NCBI RefSeq assembly: GCF_018070045.1
Contig: NZ_JAGPYK010000020.1
Location: forward strand, 62,001 to 126,000
Length of the DNA: 64,000 nucleotides
DNA from: Micromonospora sp. U21
GTDB lineage: Bacteria; Actinomycetota; Actinomycetes; Mycobacteriales; Micromonosporaceae
Direction of reading: 5' to 3'
In this document: positions 18,033-27,025 of the stretch, in pieces
Layout of the letters: the number at the start of each line of letters is the position of its first letter
Numbering within the stretch: the stretch's first letter is position 1
Made by a program: the position numbers and the translations under genes
Notes under the pieces: generated by a model
Database searches by the model: none
What the model saw: the letters and a program-made list of their open reading frames with translations, nothing else
Told to the model about the DNA's origin: nothing

Positions 18033-18722
18033 TCAGCCCTCCGCCGTCTTCGTGGGTAGCTCGACGACCGCGTCGACGAGCACGCTGGGGATCGTCACGG
18101 CCTGCGGGTCGACCTCGCCGACCGGTACCACGCGCTCGACCTGAGCCACCGTGTACCGCGCGGCCATGGCCATGACCGGGTTGAAGTTGATGCCGGCGTA
18201 GCGGCAGACGATGTTGCCCCGGGTGTCGCCGATCGCGCCCTTGATCAGCGCTGCGTCGGCGGGGAGCGCCGGGACGAGCAGCCACCGCCGGCCGTTGAAC
18301 TCCATCGCCTGGTACGCGGCGCCGAACTCCATGTCGAGTCCGGTGGGGGTGAGTACCCCGCCGAGCCCGGCGCCGGCCGCCCGGATCCGCTCTGCGAGCG
18401 TGCCCTGGGGCACCAGTTGCAGCTCGACGTCGCCGGCCTCGACGGCCGCGAGTACCTGGGGAGCGGTGTGGCCGACGGGGAAGGAGCAGATGACCCGCTC
18501 GATGCCGCCGGGGTAGAGGAAGCTACCGAAGTCGCTGTTGTTGGCGATCATCGTCAGGTGGCGCAGCTGCCGCAGCGCTAAGGCCTCGCGGAGCGCCACC
18601 GGGGTGCCGGCCCCGCCGAACCCGCCGACCATGACGGTGGAGTGGTCGGCGATGGGGGCGAGCGCCTGCTCGACCGACATGACCTTGCTCAGCATCGTCC
18701 CGTCGTCGGCCACGGCTGTCAC
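18033..18722 (-). CDS. CoA-transferase subunit A (family I)
   Basis: This is a 229-residue alpha subunit with the Gly-rich VMVGGFGGAGTPVALREAL motif and a YRGTARN-like NIVCRYAGINFNPVMAMAA segment. The GTG at 18722 is preferred because it overlaps the amidohydrolase stop by 4 bases; an ATG at 18695 is the alternative. One base separates its stop from the beta subunit start. Confidence 0.9.
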   Translation of the reverse strand: MTAVADDGTMLSKVMSVEQALAPIADHSTVMVGGFGGAGTPVALREALALRQLRHLTMIANNSDFGSFLYPGGIERVICSFPVGHTAPQVLAAVEAGDVELQLVPQGTLAERIRAAGAGLGGVLTPTGLDMEFGAAYQAMEFNGRRWLLVPALPADAALIKGAIGDTRGNIVCRYAGINFNPVMAMAARYTVAQVERVVPVGEVDPQAVTIPSVLVDAVVELPTKTAEG

Positions 18723-19540
18723 GCGTCCCACCCCAGCAGGCGCTGGGCGTTGGTGAGGAGCACCTTCTCGCGTACCTCGTCCTTGATCGGCAGCTGTTGG
18801 AACTCGGCCATCCACCGGTCCGGGTTGAGCCACGGGTAGTCCGACCCGAAGAGCACACGGTCGGAGATGACGCTGTTCAGGTACTTGACGACCTCGTCCG
18901 GGATGTACTTGGGCGCCCAGCCCGAGAGGTCCACCCAGACGTTCGCCTTGTGCCGGGCGATGGCGAGTAGGTCGAGGTGCCACGGCCAGGCGAAGTGCGC
19001 GGCGATGATGTTCAGGTCCGGGAAGTCGGCGGCGACGTCGTCCACGTCGGGCAGCGGGTGCCCGTACTTGAGTTTCAGCCCGCGGCCACCCAGGGAGCCG
19101 GCGCCGATTCCGGTGGTACCGGTGTGCACCAGCAGCGGCCAGTTGTGTGCCTGGCAGAACTCCCAGAGCGGGTAGAAACGCGGGTCGGCCAGGTGGAACT
19201 GCTGGGTGATCGGCTGGAGCTTCAGGCCGCGAAGGCCGAGCGCTGCGCACCGCTCGAGCTCCTCGAGCGCGGCCGCGCCCTTGTTCGGGTCGACCGAGGC
19301 GAACCCGATCAGCCGGCCGCCCGACTTCGCCGCCAGCTCGGCGATCGCGCCGTTGTCGATCCGCTGCCCGGTGGTGGTCTCCTTGTCCACGTCGAAGATG
19401 ACCGCGCCCATGTCGCGGCTGGTGTAGTACTCCAACAGGTCGGCGGAGCTACCGCTTGATCCGAAGACCTGCTGGGCGTCCTTGCGGGCGGTGTCGGCCT
19501 CGGTCGTGTGCAGGTGGACGTGGACGTCGATGGCGCGCAT
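18719..19540 (-). CDS. Amidohydrolase, ACMSD/OHCU-type TIM barrel
   Basis: This 273-residue metal-dependent hydrolase of the amidohydrolase-2 family has an N-terminal metal motif DVHVHLH, then WPLLVHTGTTG, NIIAAHFAWPWH and the closing LFGSDYPWLNPDRW. Members include ACMS decarboxylase, gamma-resorcylate decarboxylase and 2-pyrone-4,6-dicarboxylate lactonase-like enzymes. ATG 19540 is chosen because GGAGAG sits 8 bases upstream; a longer start at 19573 would run into the amidase gene. It is likely to decarboxylate or hydrolyse a ring or ring-opened intermediate. Confidence 0.87.
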   Translation of the reverse strand: MRAIDVHVHLHTTEADTARKDAQQVFGSSGSSADLLEYYTSRDMGAVIFDVDKETTTGQRIDNGAIAELAAKSGGRLIGFASVDPNKGAAALEELERCAALGLRGLKLQPITQQFHLADPRFYPLWEFCQAHNWPLLVHTGTTGIGAGSLGGRGLKLKYGHPLPDVDDVAADFPDLNIIAAHFAWPWHLDLLAIARHKANVWVDLSGWAPKYIPDEVVKYLNSVISDRVLFGSDYPWLNPDRWMAEFQQLPIKDEVREKVLLTNAQRLLGWDA

Positions 19541-19559
19541 GGCCAAGTCTCTCCAGTTG

Positions 19560-20714
19560 TTAGGGGGCGTCATTCCACAGAGGGAGCAGCGAGAGGTCCT
19601 CGCCGGGGCGGGTGATCAGTCCCAGCCCGACCGGCGCCGTCCCGGCGGTGCATGCCGGCACGGACAGCTGCGGGGCGCCCCAGAGGCCGGCCGGAGCCAT
19701 GAGCCGGAAGAGGCGTACGCGTTGCCGGTCCAGCTCCGCGAGGGGCGCCGAGAGGGAGGGCGCCGGGCCCGGCGCTGCCGGCAGGCACAGCACCTCTCCG
19801 GGTTCGACGGCACCGTCGAGCAGGGCGGCGATGGCGTCCCGGTCGGCACAGGCCCGGTCGTAGTCGGCCCGCGTGGTCTGCGCGCAGGCCAGCAGCCGGG
19901 CGCGGACGCCGGTGCCCAGCTCGTCCGCGTGCTGCTGTGCCCAGCCGCCGTGCAGCTGCCAGGTCTCGTAGCTCTGCATCACGCCCCGAATCCGGGCACA
20001 CTCGGCCAGGTCGATGCCGAAGCGCCGATCGGGGGCCACCCGGCCGGGGAAGCGTGACCGCAGCGTGGCGCGCAGGGCATCGGCGATCCCGTCGTCGGCG
20101 ATCTCCAGGCCCTCGACGAGGGGCACAAAGACCGGCGGACGGGGCGGTTCAGCCGGCGGCGGCCCGAGGAGCACCTGGCCGACGCGCAGCATCATGGGCG
20201 CGTCGCGCGCCAACCAGCCGACCGTGTCGAAAGACGGGGCGAGGGCGGTGACCCCGGCCACCGGGATCCGGCCCCAACTGGGCCGGAAGCCGAACACGCC
20301 GCAGTAGGAGGCCGGTATCCGGACGGATCCGCCGGTATCCGTACCCAGCGCGAAGTCGCACTCGCCGGCGGCCACCGCAGACGCCGAGCCGGAGGACGAG
20401 CCGCCGGGGATGCGGCCAACAGCGGCCGGATTGCGGGGAGTGCCGTAGTGCGGGTTGGTGCCGTTGAGGCTGAACGCAAGCTCGTCGCTGATGGCCTTGC
20501 CGACCAGCGATGCGCCCGCGGCGAGCAGCGCGTCGACGACGGGCGCGGACTCGCGGGGCGTCGGGTGCGAGGACGCCCATGCGGGGCTGCCAGCCGTCGT
20601 CGGGATGCCAGCCACGTCGATGACATCCTTGACGACGAACCGGAGCCCCGCGAGCGGCCCGGAAGGAGCGCCGGGGAGGTCGGCCGCCCGGAGGATGGCC
20701 GGCACCGTCGACAT
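19560..20714 (-). CDS. Amidase signature family hydrolase
   Basis: This is a 384-residue amidase, shorter than the common 450-500 residues but with an intact triad: Lys in RFVVKDVIDVAG, cis-Ser and nucleophile Ser in GGSSSGSASAVAAG and GTDTGGSVRIPASYCG. AAGG-type Shine-Dalgarno sequence AAGGAG lies upstream of the ATG at 20714. It sits second in the minus-strand operon behind the solute-binding protein. It would release ammonia from an amide, in line with a nitrogen-containing substrate. Confidence 0.9.
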   Translation of the reverse strand: MSTVPAILRAADLPGAPSGPLAGLRFVVKDVIDVAGIPTTAGSPAWASSHPTPRESAPVVDALLAAGASLVGKAISDELAFSLNGTNPHYGTPRNPAAVGRIPGGSSSGSASAVAAGECDFALGTDTGGSVRIPASYCGVFGFRPSWGRIPVAGVTALAPSFDTVGWLARDAPMMLRVGQVLLGPPPAEPPRPPVFVPLVEGLEIADDGIADALRATLRSRFPGRVAPDRRFGIDLAECARIRGVMQSYETWQLHGGWAQQHADELGTGVRARLLACAQTTRADYDRACADRDAIAALLDGAVEPGEVLCLPAAPGPAPSLSAPLAELDRQRVRLFRLMAPAGLWGAPQLSVPACTAGTAPVGLGLITRPGEDLSLLPLWNDAP

Positions 20715-20761
20715 CGCCCCGCTCACTCCTTCCGTCCGGGTACTCACGGCTTTCGTGCTTC

Positions 20762-21718
20762 TCAGCCGGCGAGGACGAGGTTCTTGACGTCGACGTCGCC
20801 CTTGAAGCCGCCGACCTCCTTCATGGCGTCCTCCCAGAGCTTCAGGTCGTCCGGCCGGACCTCTGCCGTGTAGGTCGGCAGGTCCGTGCCGTTCACGATG
20901 TCGTCGGGCAGCTTGGTCTGCTGCTTCAGGACCTGCTTGGCCTCGTCCGTGTTGCTGCCGATGAAGTCGGCGGACTTCTTGAGGCCCTGCTGGAAGCAGC
21001 TGATGGCCTTGCTCTGGCTGGACGCCCACTTCTCGTCCGCCGCCCAGAAGATGCCGGAGACCGTCGACGCGACCGCGGCCTGCGGGTCGACGATGCTCTT
21101 GCCATGCTTCAGGACGCTGGTCGAGAACGGCGCGAGAGTCTCCATCGCGTCGACGCGGCCGGAGCGTAGCTGGTCGGCCATGGCGGGCCCGTCGACCTGG
21201 ACGATCTGCACGCTGTCGTAGGGGACGCCGGCGCGCTTGAGCCACAGCTTGGTGCCGAGGTGCGTGCTGCCGGTGATCGTCTGGACGCCGAGCTTCTTCC
21301 CGCGCAGGTCGGCCACAGTGTTGATGCCCGAGCCCTCCTTGGCGACCAGGAAGGTCTGCGGGTTCTCCCGCGAGTTCAGGGTCGCCCCGGCCACCTCGAC
21401 CACGGGCAGCCCCTGGGAGGCGGCGCTGATGAGCACCGGCGGAACGGTGAGCGCCAGGTCGAAGGACCTGCCGAGCGCGGCCGGCAGCGTGGTGATGTTC
21501 TGGACCACGGTGTACTTGGCGTCGATCCCGCAGTCCTTGAAGTAGCCGCGCTGAATCCCCAACCAGACCGGCAGGGCCGCCGCATTGGTGTTGCCAGCGA
21601 TGCGCATTGTGACCTGGCCCGAGGAGTCGGAGGACCCCTTGCCGGAGTTCGACCCGCAGGCTGTTGCCCCTAGTGCGATTAGGGCAAGCGATGCAATCAG
21701 ACCCTTGCGGACACGCAT
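20762..21718 (-). CDS. ABC transporter solute-binding lipoprotein 2
   Basis: This 318-residue lipoprotein has a signal peptide ending ALGATAC (lipobox Cys near 21). The mature region follows the NMT1/SsuA pattern: AALPVWLGIQRGYF, GKKLGVQTITGSTH and IVQVDGPAMADQLRSGRVDA. It is paralogous to the protein at 333-1295. First gene of the long amidase-to-carboxylase operon, with an operator-like repeat 36 bases upstream. Confidence 0.92.
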   Translation of the reverse strand: MRVRKGLIASLALIALGATACGSNSGKGSSDSSGQVTMRIAGNTNAAALPVWLGIQRGYFKDCGIDAKYTVVQNITTLPAALGRSFDLALTVPPVLISAASQGLPVVEVAGATLNSRENPQTFLVAKEGSGINTVADLRGKKLGVQTITGSTHLGTKLWLKRAGVPYDSVQIVQVDGPAMADQLRSGRVDAMETLAPFSTSVLKHGKSIVDPQAAVASTVSGIFWAADEKWASSQSKAISCFQQGLKKSADFIGSNTDEAKQVLKQQTKLPDDIVNGTDLPTYTAEVRPDDLKLWEDAMKEVGGFKGDVDVKNLVLAG

Positions 21719-21754
21719 TCGGTCCTCCCTAGATGCCCTCAGGTTGAGACATGA

Positions 21755-21772
21755 CGTCCGGTATAGAGGACA
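21755..21772. promoter_or_regulatory. Operator-like inverted repeat, copy C
   Basis: CGTCC-N8-GGACA has the same geometry as copies A and B. It lies 36 bases upstream of the second solute-binding protein and in the divergent region facing the xdhC-like gene, so it could control both. Confidence 0.55.
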
Positions 21773-21836
21773 CTAAGGTGGGACTTCTGTGAGGTCAAGC
21801 ACGGTTAACCGGATCGTGACAGTTGGGTGATCGAGT

Positions 21837-23045
21837 ATGCGTGAAGTACTGGATGAACTAGAGCGTTGGTGGAAGGCCGGGAAGCCGGTCGGCCTTGCCA
21901 CTGTTGTGGCGACATGGCATTCCGCGCCACGCCCGGCGGGCGCCACCATGCTGGTCGGCCCGGACGGCACCGCGGTGGGCAGCGTCTCGGGCGGCTGCGT
22001 GGAGGGCGCGGTTTACGAGGTGGCTCAGGAGGCCATGGAGGCCGGGGTGCCGGCGCTGGAGCGCTATGGGGTGAGCGACGGAGACGCGTTCGCCGTCGGG
22101 CTGACCTGCGGCGGAATCCTCGACGTGTACGTGGAGCGCATCGACCCGGCTGGCTTCCCAGAGTTCGGCGAGGTGGCCGGGGCTATCCGGGCGGGCATCC
22201 CGGTCGCGGTGGTCACCTGCGTGTCCGCCGGCAGAGACGGCGACTCCGGCGGAGACGGCGGCGAAAGTGCTCCCGCCAGCCGGCTCGGGCGGCGACTCGT
22301 CGTCTGGGGCGACCGCACCGCGGGCTCACTCGGCACCGACCGGCTGGACGCAGCGGCGACCGACGACGCCCGCGGCCTGCTGGCGGCCGGCCGCACCGGC
22401 ATGCTGCGCTACGGGTACGACGGGCAGCGTCGCGGGGATGAACTCCTGCTCTTCGTGTCCACCCACGCGACGCCGCCCAGGATGATCGTCTTTGGCGCGA
22501 TCGACTTCGCCGCGGCGGTCTCCCGGATCGGCACCTTCCTCGGCTACCGAGTCACGGTCTGCGACGCCCGGCCGGTGTTTGCCACCACACGCCGCTTCCC
22601 CGAGGCGCACGAAGTCGTGGTCGGGTGGCCCCACAACTACCTACGGGCGGAGGTCGAAGCCGGCCGGGTGGACGAACGGACGGTGGTCTGCGTGCTGACC
22701 CACGACCCGAAGTTCGATGTACCGGTGCTGGAGGTGGCGCTGCGGCTGCCACTCGCCTACATCGGTGCCATGGGATCCCGACGCACCCACAACGACCGGC
22801 TGGCCCGTCTACGCGAGGTCGGGCTGACCGAGGACGAGTTGGCGCGGCTCGCCTCCCCGCTTGGCCTGGATCTGGGCGCCCGCACCCCGGAGGAGACCGC
22901 GGTCAGCATCGCCGCTGAGATCATCGCCGGCCGGTGGGGTGGCAGCGGGAGCAGACTGACCACGCTTGACGGGCCGATCCACCACCTGACGGGGGCTTGT
23001 ACCACTGAAGACCGATTTGCTGATCAAGGGAAAGACGCCAATTGA
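21837..23045 (+). CDS. XdhC/CoxI-family Moco maturation protein
   Basis: This 402-residue protein has an N-terminal XdhC_CoxI domain (ATVVATWHSAPRPAG, SVSGGCVEGAV, GLTCGGILDVYVE) and a C-terminal Rossmann domain (RMIVFGAIDFAAA, YIGAMGSRRTHNDR). XdhC proteins protect and insert the sulfurated Mo cofactor, so it should serve the hydroxylase at 3305-6929. The last 20 or so residues after the usual DGPIHH end differ from the family pattern. The gene ends against the accessory island, so this tail may have been created by an insertion junction. No strong ribosome-binding site is seen. Confidence 0.88.
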   Translation: MREVLDELERWWKAGKPVGLATVVATWHSAPRPAGATMLVGPDGTAVGSVSGGCVEGAVYEVAQEAMEAGVPALERYGVSDGDAFAVGLTCGGILDVYVERIDPAGFPEFGEVAGAIRAGIPVAVVTCVSAGRDGDSGGDGGESAPASRLGRRLVVWGDRTAGSLGTDRLDAAATDDARGLLAAGRTGMLRYGYDGQRRGDELLLFVSTHATPPRMIVFGAIDFAAAVSRIGTFLGYRVTVCDARPVFATTRRFPEAHEVVVGWPHNYLRAEVEAGRVDERTVVCVLTHDPKFDVPVLEVALRLPLAYIGAMGSRRTHNDRLARLREVGLTEDELARLASPLGLDLGARTPEETAVSIAAEIIAGRWGGSGSRLTTLDGPIHHLTGACTTEDRFADQGKDAN

Positions 23046-23090
23046 CGACCGAGACCACCGTCGCATCCACGGCCGCCCCAGCGATGATGG

Positions 23091-23190
23091 GGGAGCGGGG
23101 TGGGAGCAGCGGGGCGCGCTGAACGGCGCTGAAGTGCACCGAATGGCGCGGAACTGCACCCAACGGTATCGAGCAGGTTGGGAGCAGGGG
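23091..23190. repeat. Att-arm-like repeat, copy A (partial)
   Basis: The segment has GGTGGGAGCAGCGGGG, then CTGAACGGCG, GAACTGCACCCAACGG and GAGCAGGTTGGGAGCAG, shared in the same order or in part with copies B and C. The tRNA-proximal half seen in copies B and C is missing. It lies just past the end of the xdhC-like gene and marks the left edge of the island. Confidence 0.5.
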
Positions 23191-23511
23191 CGGCGGCTGG
23201 CCGCCCGCCGTCTTTGCCTCAGCGCGCAATCGGCGGCGCTAGCACGACAACCGCGGGCCGGAGGATCAGCTTGAGGTTCGGGTTGAACAATGCGGGTGGA
23301 CACGTGCCCTAGGCGACGTGCCCTCAACCTTGTAGGTGCCGGCGGAGCGGTAAATGGGGCGGCGCACGGCGCGCTGCGCTGCTCCTAGCTGGCCTCTGGC
23401 ACCTCCGCCGACGTCCCATCAGCGAGTCACCGCGGCACCGCAATGCGGATTATGTGCGCTGGCGCAGCGCCGCGGACTTCGCAGGCGAAAAGCCCTCGAG
23501 GCGAGGCCAGC

Positions 23512-23724
23512 GTGGAGATGCTGGTCGACCCGCCGGGGCACGTGCGGCTGCCGATCAACGAAGCCGAGATCGCCTGACTGCGCAGCGTTCATAAACCACT
23601 CCCGGGCCGAGCGGTCCGCCTGGTCACGTACGACGCGGGATGGCGATACGTGGCCGCGCTGCCGGCCTCCGGGTGCATAAGCGCGATCCGGGAACGTGCT
23701 TACCAGGCCCTTCTCGGTCGGTGA
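23512..23724 (+). pseudogene. Short ORF broken by an in-frame TGA
   Basis: From the GTG at 23512 the frame reads VEMLVDPPGHVRLPINEAEIA, stops at TGA 23575-23577, and continues in the same frame with a protein-like LRSVHKPLPGRAVRLVTYDAGWRYVAALP to a second stop at 23722. A CGA to TGA change would explain it. The family is not recognised. The rest of 23191-23887 shows no supported gene. Confidence 0.4.
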
Positions 23725-23887
23725 GCTCTTCGGGAAGACCGAAGGTGTCAGCCGGGCTGCTTAGGTCAGCTCTCGTCGTCGGCGCCGAGAAGCCCCTCCA
23801 ACCCGCCTGCTGTCGTCTCAGCGTTGACGAAAAGGAGTGACCGAGTGCTTCCGTGTGACGCGGAGCCTTAACTCTGGGCGTCACTAG

Positions 23888-26800
23888 CTAAAGGTCGCGG
23901 AGATAGGCCTCGGCCTGTGTGTCCTCGTCGTGTGCTTCGTCCACGTAGCCGTCCGCTAGTTGCCGCAGGACACCCTGTAGCCTAGGGAAGTCCTGAGCGC
24001 GATCGATCAGGTCGCGGTAGTGTGTGGCGAGCGTCCTTTCTTGTATTCCGCCGTCGGTAAGTGCACGCATGGTCATGCCGCGCCGGTTGTAGAGCGCGGT
24101 CGCGATTCCGCGTTCGAGGTCCTTGCTGCGAATCTTCTCGATCAGTTCGCCGATTACCTCCAGCGATGCGGGAATCGCGTGCACAAGGACTCCCGCGATG
24201 CGCCGATCACCGAACGCTCGCACGCCCGCCGCCGCGAACTGTTCCCGTGCTTCGTGCGTCCATTTCAGCAGCGCCGCCAGTTGGACCGAGCCGTCGGGGG
24301 CCGAACCGGGGCACCGGCGGGGTGCCCTGACCGCGTACCACGCGGCGATCTTCGATGCGCGAGTCGGGCCTTGCAGGATGGTTATCGCGATGGTCGCGAA
24401 GACCGCCGGATCTTCCTCCATCAGCTCCGCGGTAACCGGCAGCCGGGGGTTCAAGCCGCCGAGTTCGGCGCTGAAACCGAGTTCGATGTTCATGACCCGG
24501 TGACGGTCGAGGACGTCGAGATGCCGCGCCAAAAGGTCGATCACGCTCTGCAGATCGTGCCGCGACACGAGATGAGACTCCACGGCGTCGGTGCCGGCAG
24601 CGATGAGTCCCTCTGCGGCGATGATGGCCTGCTGGGCAACCTCGGCGGTGTCAGCGTTGTTTCCGTACAGGGCAATGAGCTCCAGCGCGGCGGTGAACCG
24701 GTGGACGCCGCACAGACCGGCCGCGACCTCGGCGACGAGGTCGGAGTCGAGGGCAAGACTGGGAAAGCCGCGCCAGTAGGCGTCCGCAGTAAGAGTGTCC
24801 AGGGTGGGCAACTGTTCGAGTGCCCAGCGTTCATCCCGGGACGCGAGCAGGATCGCTGCCCTGCGGGCGGCATCTCCAGCGTCGGCGAGTAGATCGCCCC
24901 GCCGGGCTGGTGGGCCGTTGCGGATCTGGGTGGCAAAGTATTCGAAGGCGAGATGGTGACGTTCGCCGGTGAGCCAGGACAGCAGCGAGCCTTCGTCGGG
25001 CTGGCGTGGCAGGACTTCGCCGATGAGCTCGCCGTGTCCGGTTTCGTCCGCGAGGGCAAGCAGGGCCGCGAAGCCGTCGGCCTCGGACACGATCTCCGCG
25101 ACCGCCGCGGTCCGGGCCTGATACAGCCCGAGGCCGGTGATGCGGTCGCCGCGACCGCGGCGCGGCCACGATTCGACGAACAGCCAATGGTGGCGGTCGG
25201 CGGCGTGGTCCGGTCGGAACAGTCCGGCGATGCGAGCCACCTCGTCGACCTGCTCCTGTGGCAGTGCCCAGCCTTCGTCGGCGTGCCCCTGGTGCAACGC
25301 CGCCAGATCCGTGAGGGCTTCGAACAGCTGCCGGCGCGGCATCCGGTCGGGGACCGGCAGGTCAGCGAGAGCCTGCAGGAAAGCCGCGCCTTCCTCGGCC
25401 GGCATCGCGTCGATAGACGGCACCAGCTTCGCGCATCGCACCGGATCCGTGCCGGCGTCGTCGATGGCGAGCGCGGCGACGTCGCGGAACGCCTGGTACA
25501 CCTCGTTCGGTGGGTCCGTTTCCGGCAGCGGCCATTGCCGGACCTGTGGTTGCGGGTGAGCGGTCCGGATGACGCCGCCGTGGGGCAGGAGGTCCCGGAG
25601 CAGCTGCCGGCCGACGGTGGGATGGTCCTGCAGGATCCGCCGCAGCGCCCGCTGCCGGTGCCTGCGCGACGCTCGTGTCTGAGGGAACCGGCAGTCGAAC
25701 ACTCCGGCCAGCGACTCCGACGGCCGGTTCGACAGCCGTCCACCGGGGTCCACGGTGGCCAGCCGGGCTAGCGCGTCCACCGCCTCGTCGAAGTTTTCGA
25801 CGGCTCGGGCCAGCAGTTCCAGAGCCCACAGGAATGCCGGGTAGTCACTTTCCGAGCCGAACATCGCCGCCTGCCACTCCGGTGCGTGCGAGAGCGCGTC
25901 CAGGAAGGTGCCCGGCGCGGCCTCGGCGATCGTCCCGATCACGTCGGTCAGCGATCTCCACCTCGCTGGTGACCTACTGGCAAGCACCTCATGGACGACC
26001 GCATCGGCGATCACGGAGCCGCGCCGCGCCGTTTGGCCGTACCGCAGGTCGTCGCCGTGCACGGCCAGCATGAGCAGGGTGCGTGTCACGCCACGGCGCA
26101 GGACCGGCGAGGCTGGTTCGCCGTCGCGCAGCACCCGCACCGCAAGGTCCGCGAATGATTCCAGGTCCTGAGCCGTGAAACTGGTGCGCAACAGCAGGAA
26201 GGCGTCCTCCGGTTCCTGCAGGTACCAGTGAATGCCGAGCCGGCCGAACAACGGCCGGTCGGGGTCGGTGAGTAGATGACCTGCCGTGTCCTCCAGCAGG
26301 TCGTGGGCCACACCCGCGAATCCGGCTAGCATCTGCGAGTCCCTAGCGGTGAACTCGCCGAGCAGGCTCAGCCGCCGGCATACTCGGTCCGGGGTCACCG
26401 CCCAGCTGGCCTCCGGGTACTGCGGGAAGCGCGACAGCGCCCGGCGTAGCTGTTCGAGGCCGCGGCGAGCGAGCGCGCCGAGCCGAACCTCCTGGCTCTG
26501 ATCGGTGCGCGAGGCGGTCAGCATTCGCGCGACGGCGATCCCGTCGACGGCGGGAACGGTCAGGTCGGGTCGAACGGCCCCCCGACCAAACAGGACGATC
26601 TTGTGGGAGCCGGTCAACGGCAGACTTGACGGTTCGGTGCCGGCCGCCAGCATCAGGATCGGCGGGTTCGCGGCGTCGCCGTCGATGGTGAGCGTGGTCG
26701 CGCCGCCGACGAAGAACGCCCGCTTCGCGAGCGGGCTGCCGACCAGCGCGGCGGCCAGGAACGCTTTGAACTCCATCACGGCCAAGTCACCGCTGACCGA

Positions 26801-27025
26801 GATGATGGCCTCGTCGCTCGTCAGGGCCGCTCGTAGGGCATCGGCTGCGGCCTGCCGCCCGGCCAGCACCATGTCGCTGCTCAGTTCGGGTTCGGTGGCC
26901 GGCAACCAGACGGTGGACCACCAGACATCCGTGGCCTGGACGGTGGCGGATTCGCCGGCGACATTGATCTGGATGTTGCCGTCACCGATCTGGAACCCGG
27001 AACTGCCGGAGATGGTCACGTTCAC
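23888..27025 (-). CDS. Large repeat protein with N-terminal RHIM-like amyloid motif
   Basis: This 1045-residue protein opens with MNVTISGSSGFQIGDGNIQI (motif about residues 8-21), a match to the G-x-Q-h-G-x-x-N RHIM-like bacterial amyloid signalling motif. A region at about 40-200 (AGRQAAADALRAAL, then IISVSGDLAVMEFKAF) looks like a P-loop/STAND-type domain whose Walker A is missing or degenerate. The remaining 800 residues are helix-rich, HEAT/TPR-like and without a recognised enzyme motif. The GTG start overlaps the stop of the hydrolase gene by 4 bases. By analogy with NLR/effector amyloid pairs it would be the sensor that nucleates the hydrolase. Family-level function is inference. Confidence 0.75.
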   Translation of the reverse strand: MNVTISGSSGFQIGDGNIQINVAGESATVQATDVWWSTVWLPATEPELSSDMVLAGRQAAADALRAALTSDEAIISVSGDLAVMEFKAFLAAALVGSPLAKRAFFVGGATTLTIDGDAANPPILMLAAGTEPSSLPLTGSHKIVLFGRGAVRPDLTVPAVDGIAVARMLTASRTDQSQEVRLGALARRGLEQLRRALSRFPQYPEASWAVTPDRVCRRLSLLGEFTARDSQMLAGFAGVAHDLLEDTAGHLLTDPDRPLFGRLGIHWYLQEPEDAFLLLRTSFTAQDLESFADLAVRVLRDGEPASPVLRRGVTRTLLMLAVHGDDLRYGQTARRGSVIADAVVHEVLASRSPARWRSLTDVIGTIAEAAPGTFLDALSHAPEWQAAMFGSESDYPAFLWALELLARAVENFDEAVDALARLATVDPGGRLSNRPSESLAGVFDCRFPQTRASRRHRQRALRRILQDHPTVGRQLLRDLLPHGGVIRTAHPQPQVRQWPLPETDPPNEVYQAFRDVAALAIDDAGTDPVRCAKLVPSIDAMPAEEGAAFLQALADLPVPDRMPRRQLFEALTDLAALHQGHADEGWALPQEQVDEVARIAGLFRPDHAADRHHWLFVESWPRRGRGDRITGLGLYQARTAAVAEIVSEADGFAALLALADETGHGELIGEVLPRQPDEGSLLSWLTGERHHLAFEYFATQIRNGPPARRGDLLADAGDAARRAAILLASRDERWALEQLPTLDTLTADAYWRGFPSLALDSDLVAEVAAGLCGVHRFTAALELIALYGNNADTAEVAQQAIIAAEGLIAAGTDAVESHLVSRHDLQSVIDLLARHLDVLDRHRVMNIELGFSAELGGLNPRLPVTAELMEEDPAVFATIAITILQGPTRASKIAAWYAVRAPRRCPGSAPDGSVQLAALLKWTHEAREQFAAAGVRAFGDRRIAGVLVHAIPASLEVIGELIEKIRSKDLERGIATALYNRRGMTMRALTDGGIQERTLATHYRDLIDRAQDFPRLQGVLRQLADGYVDEAHDEDTQAEAYLRDL

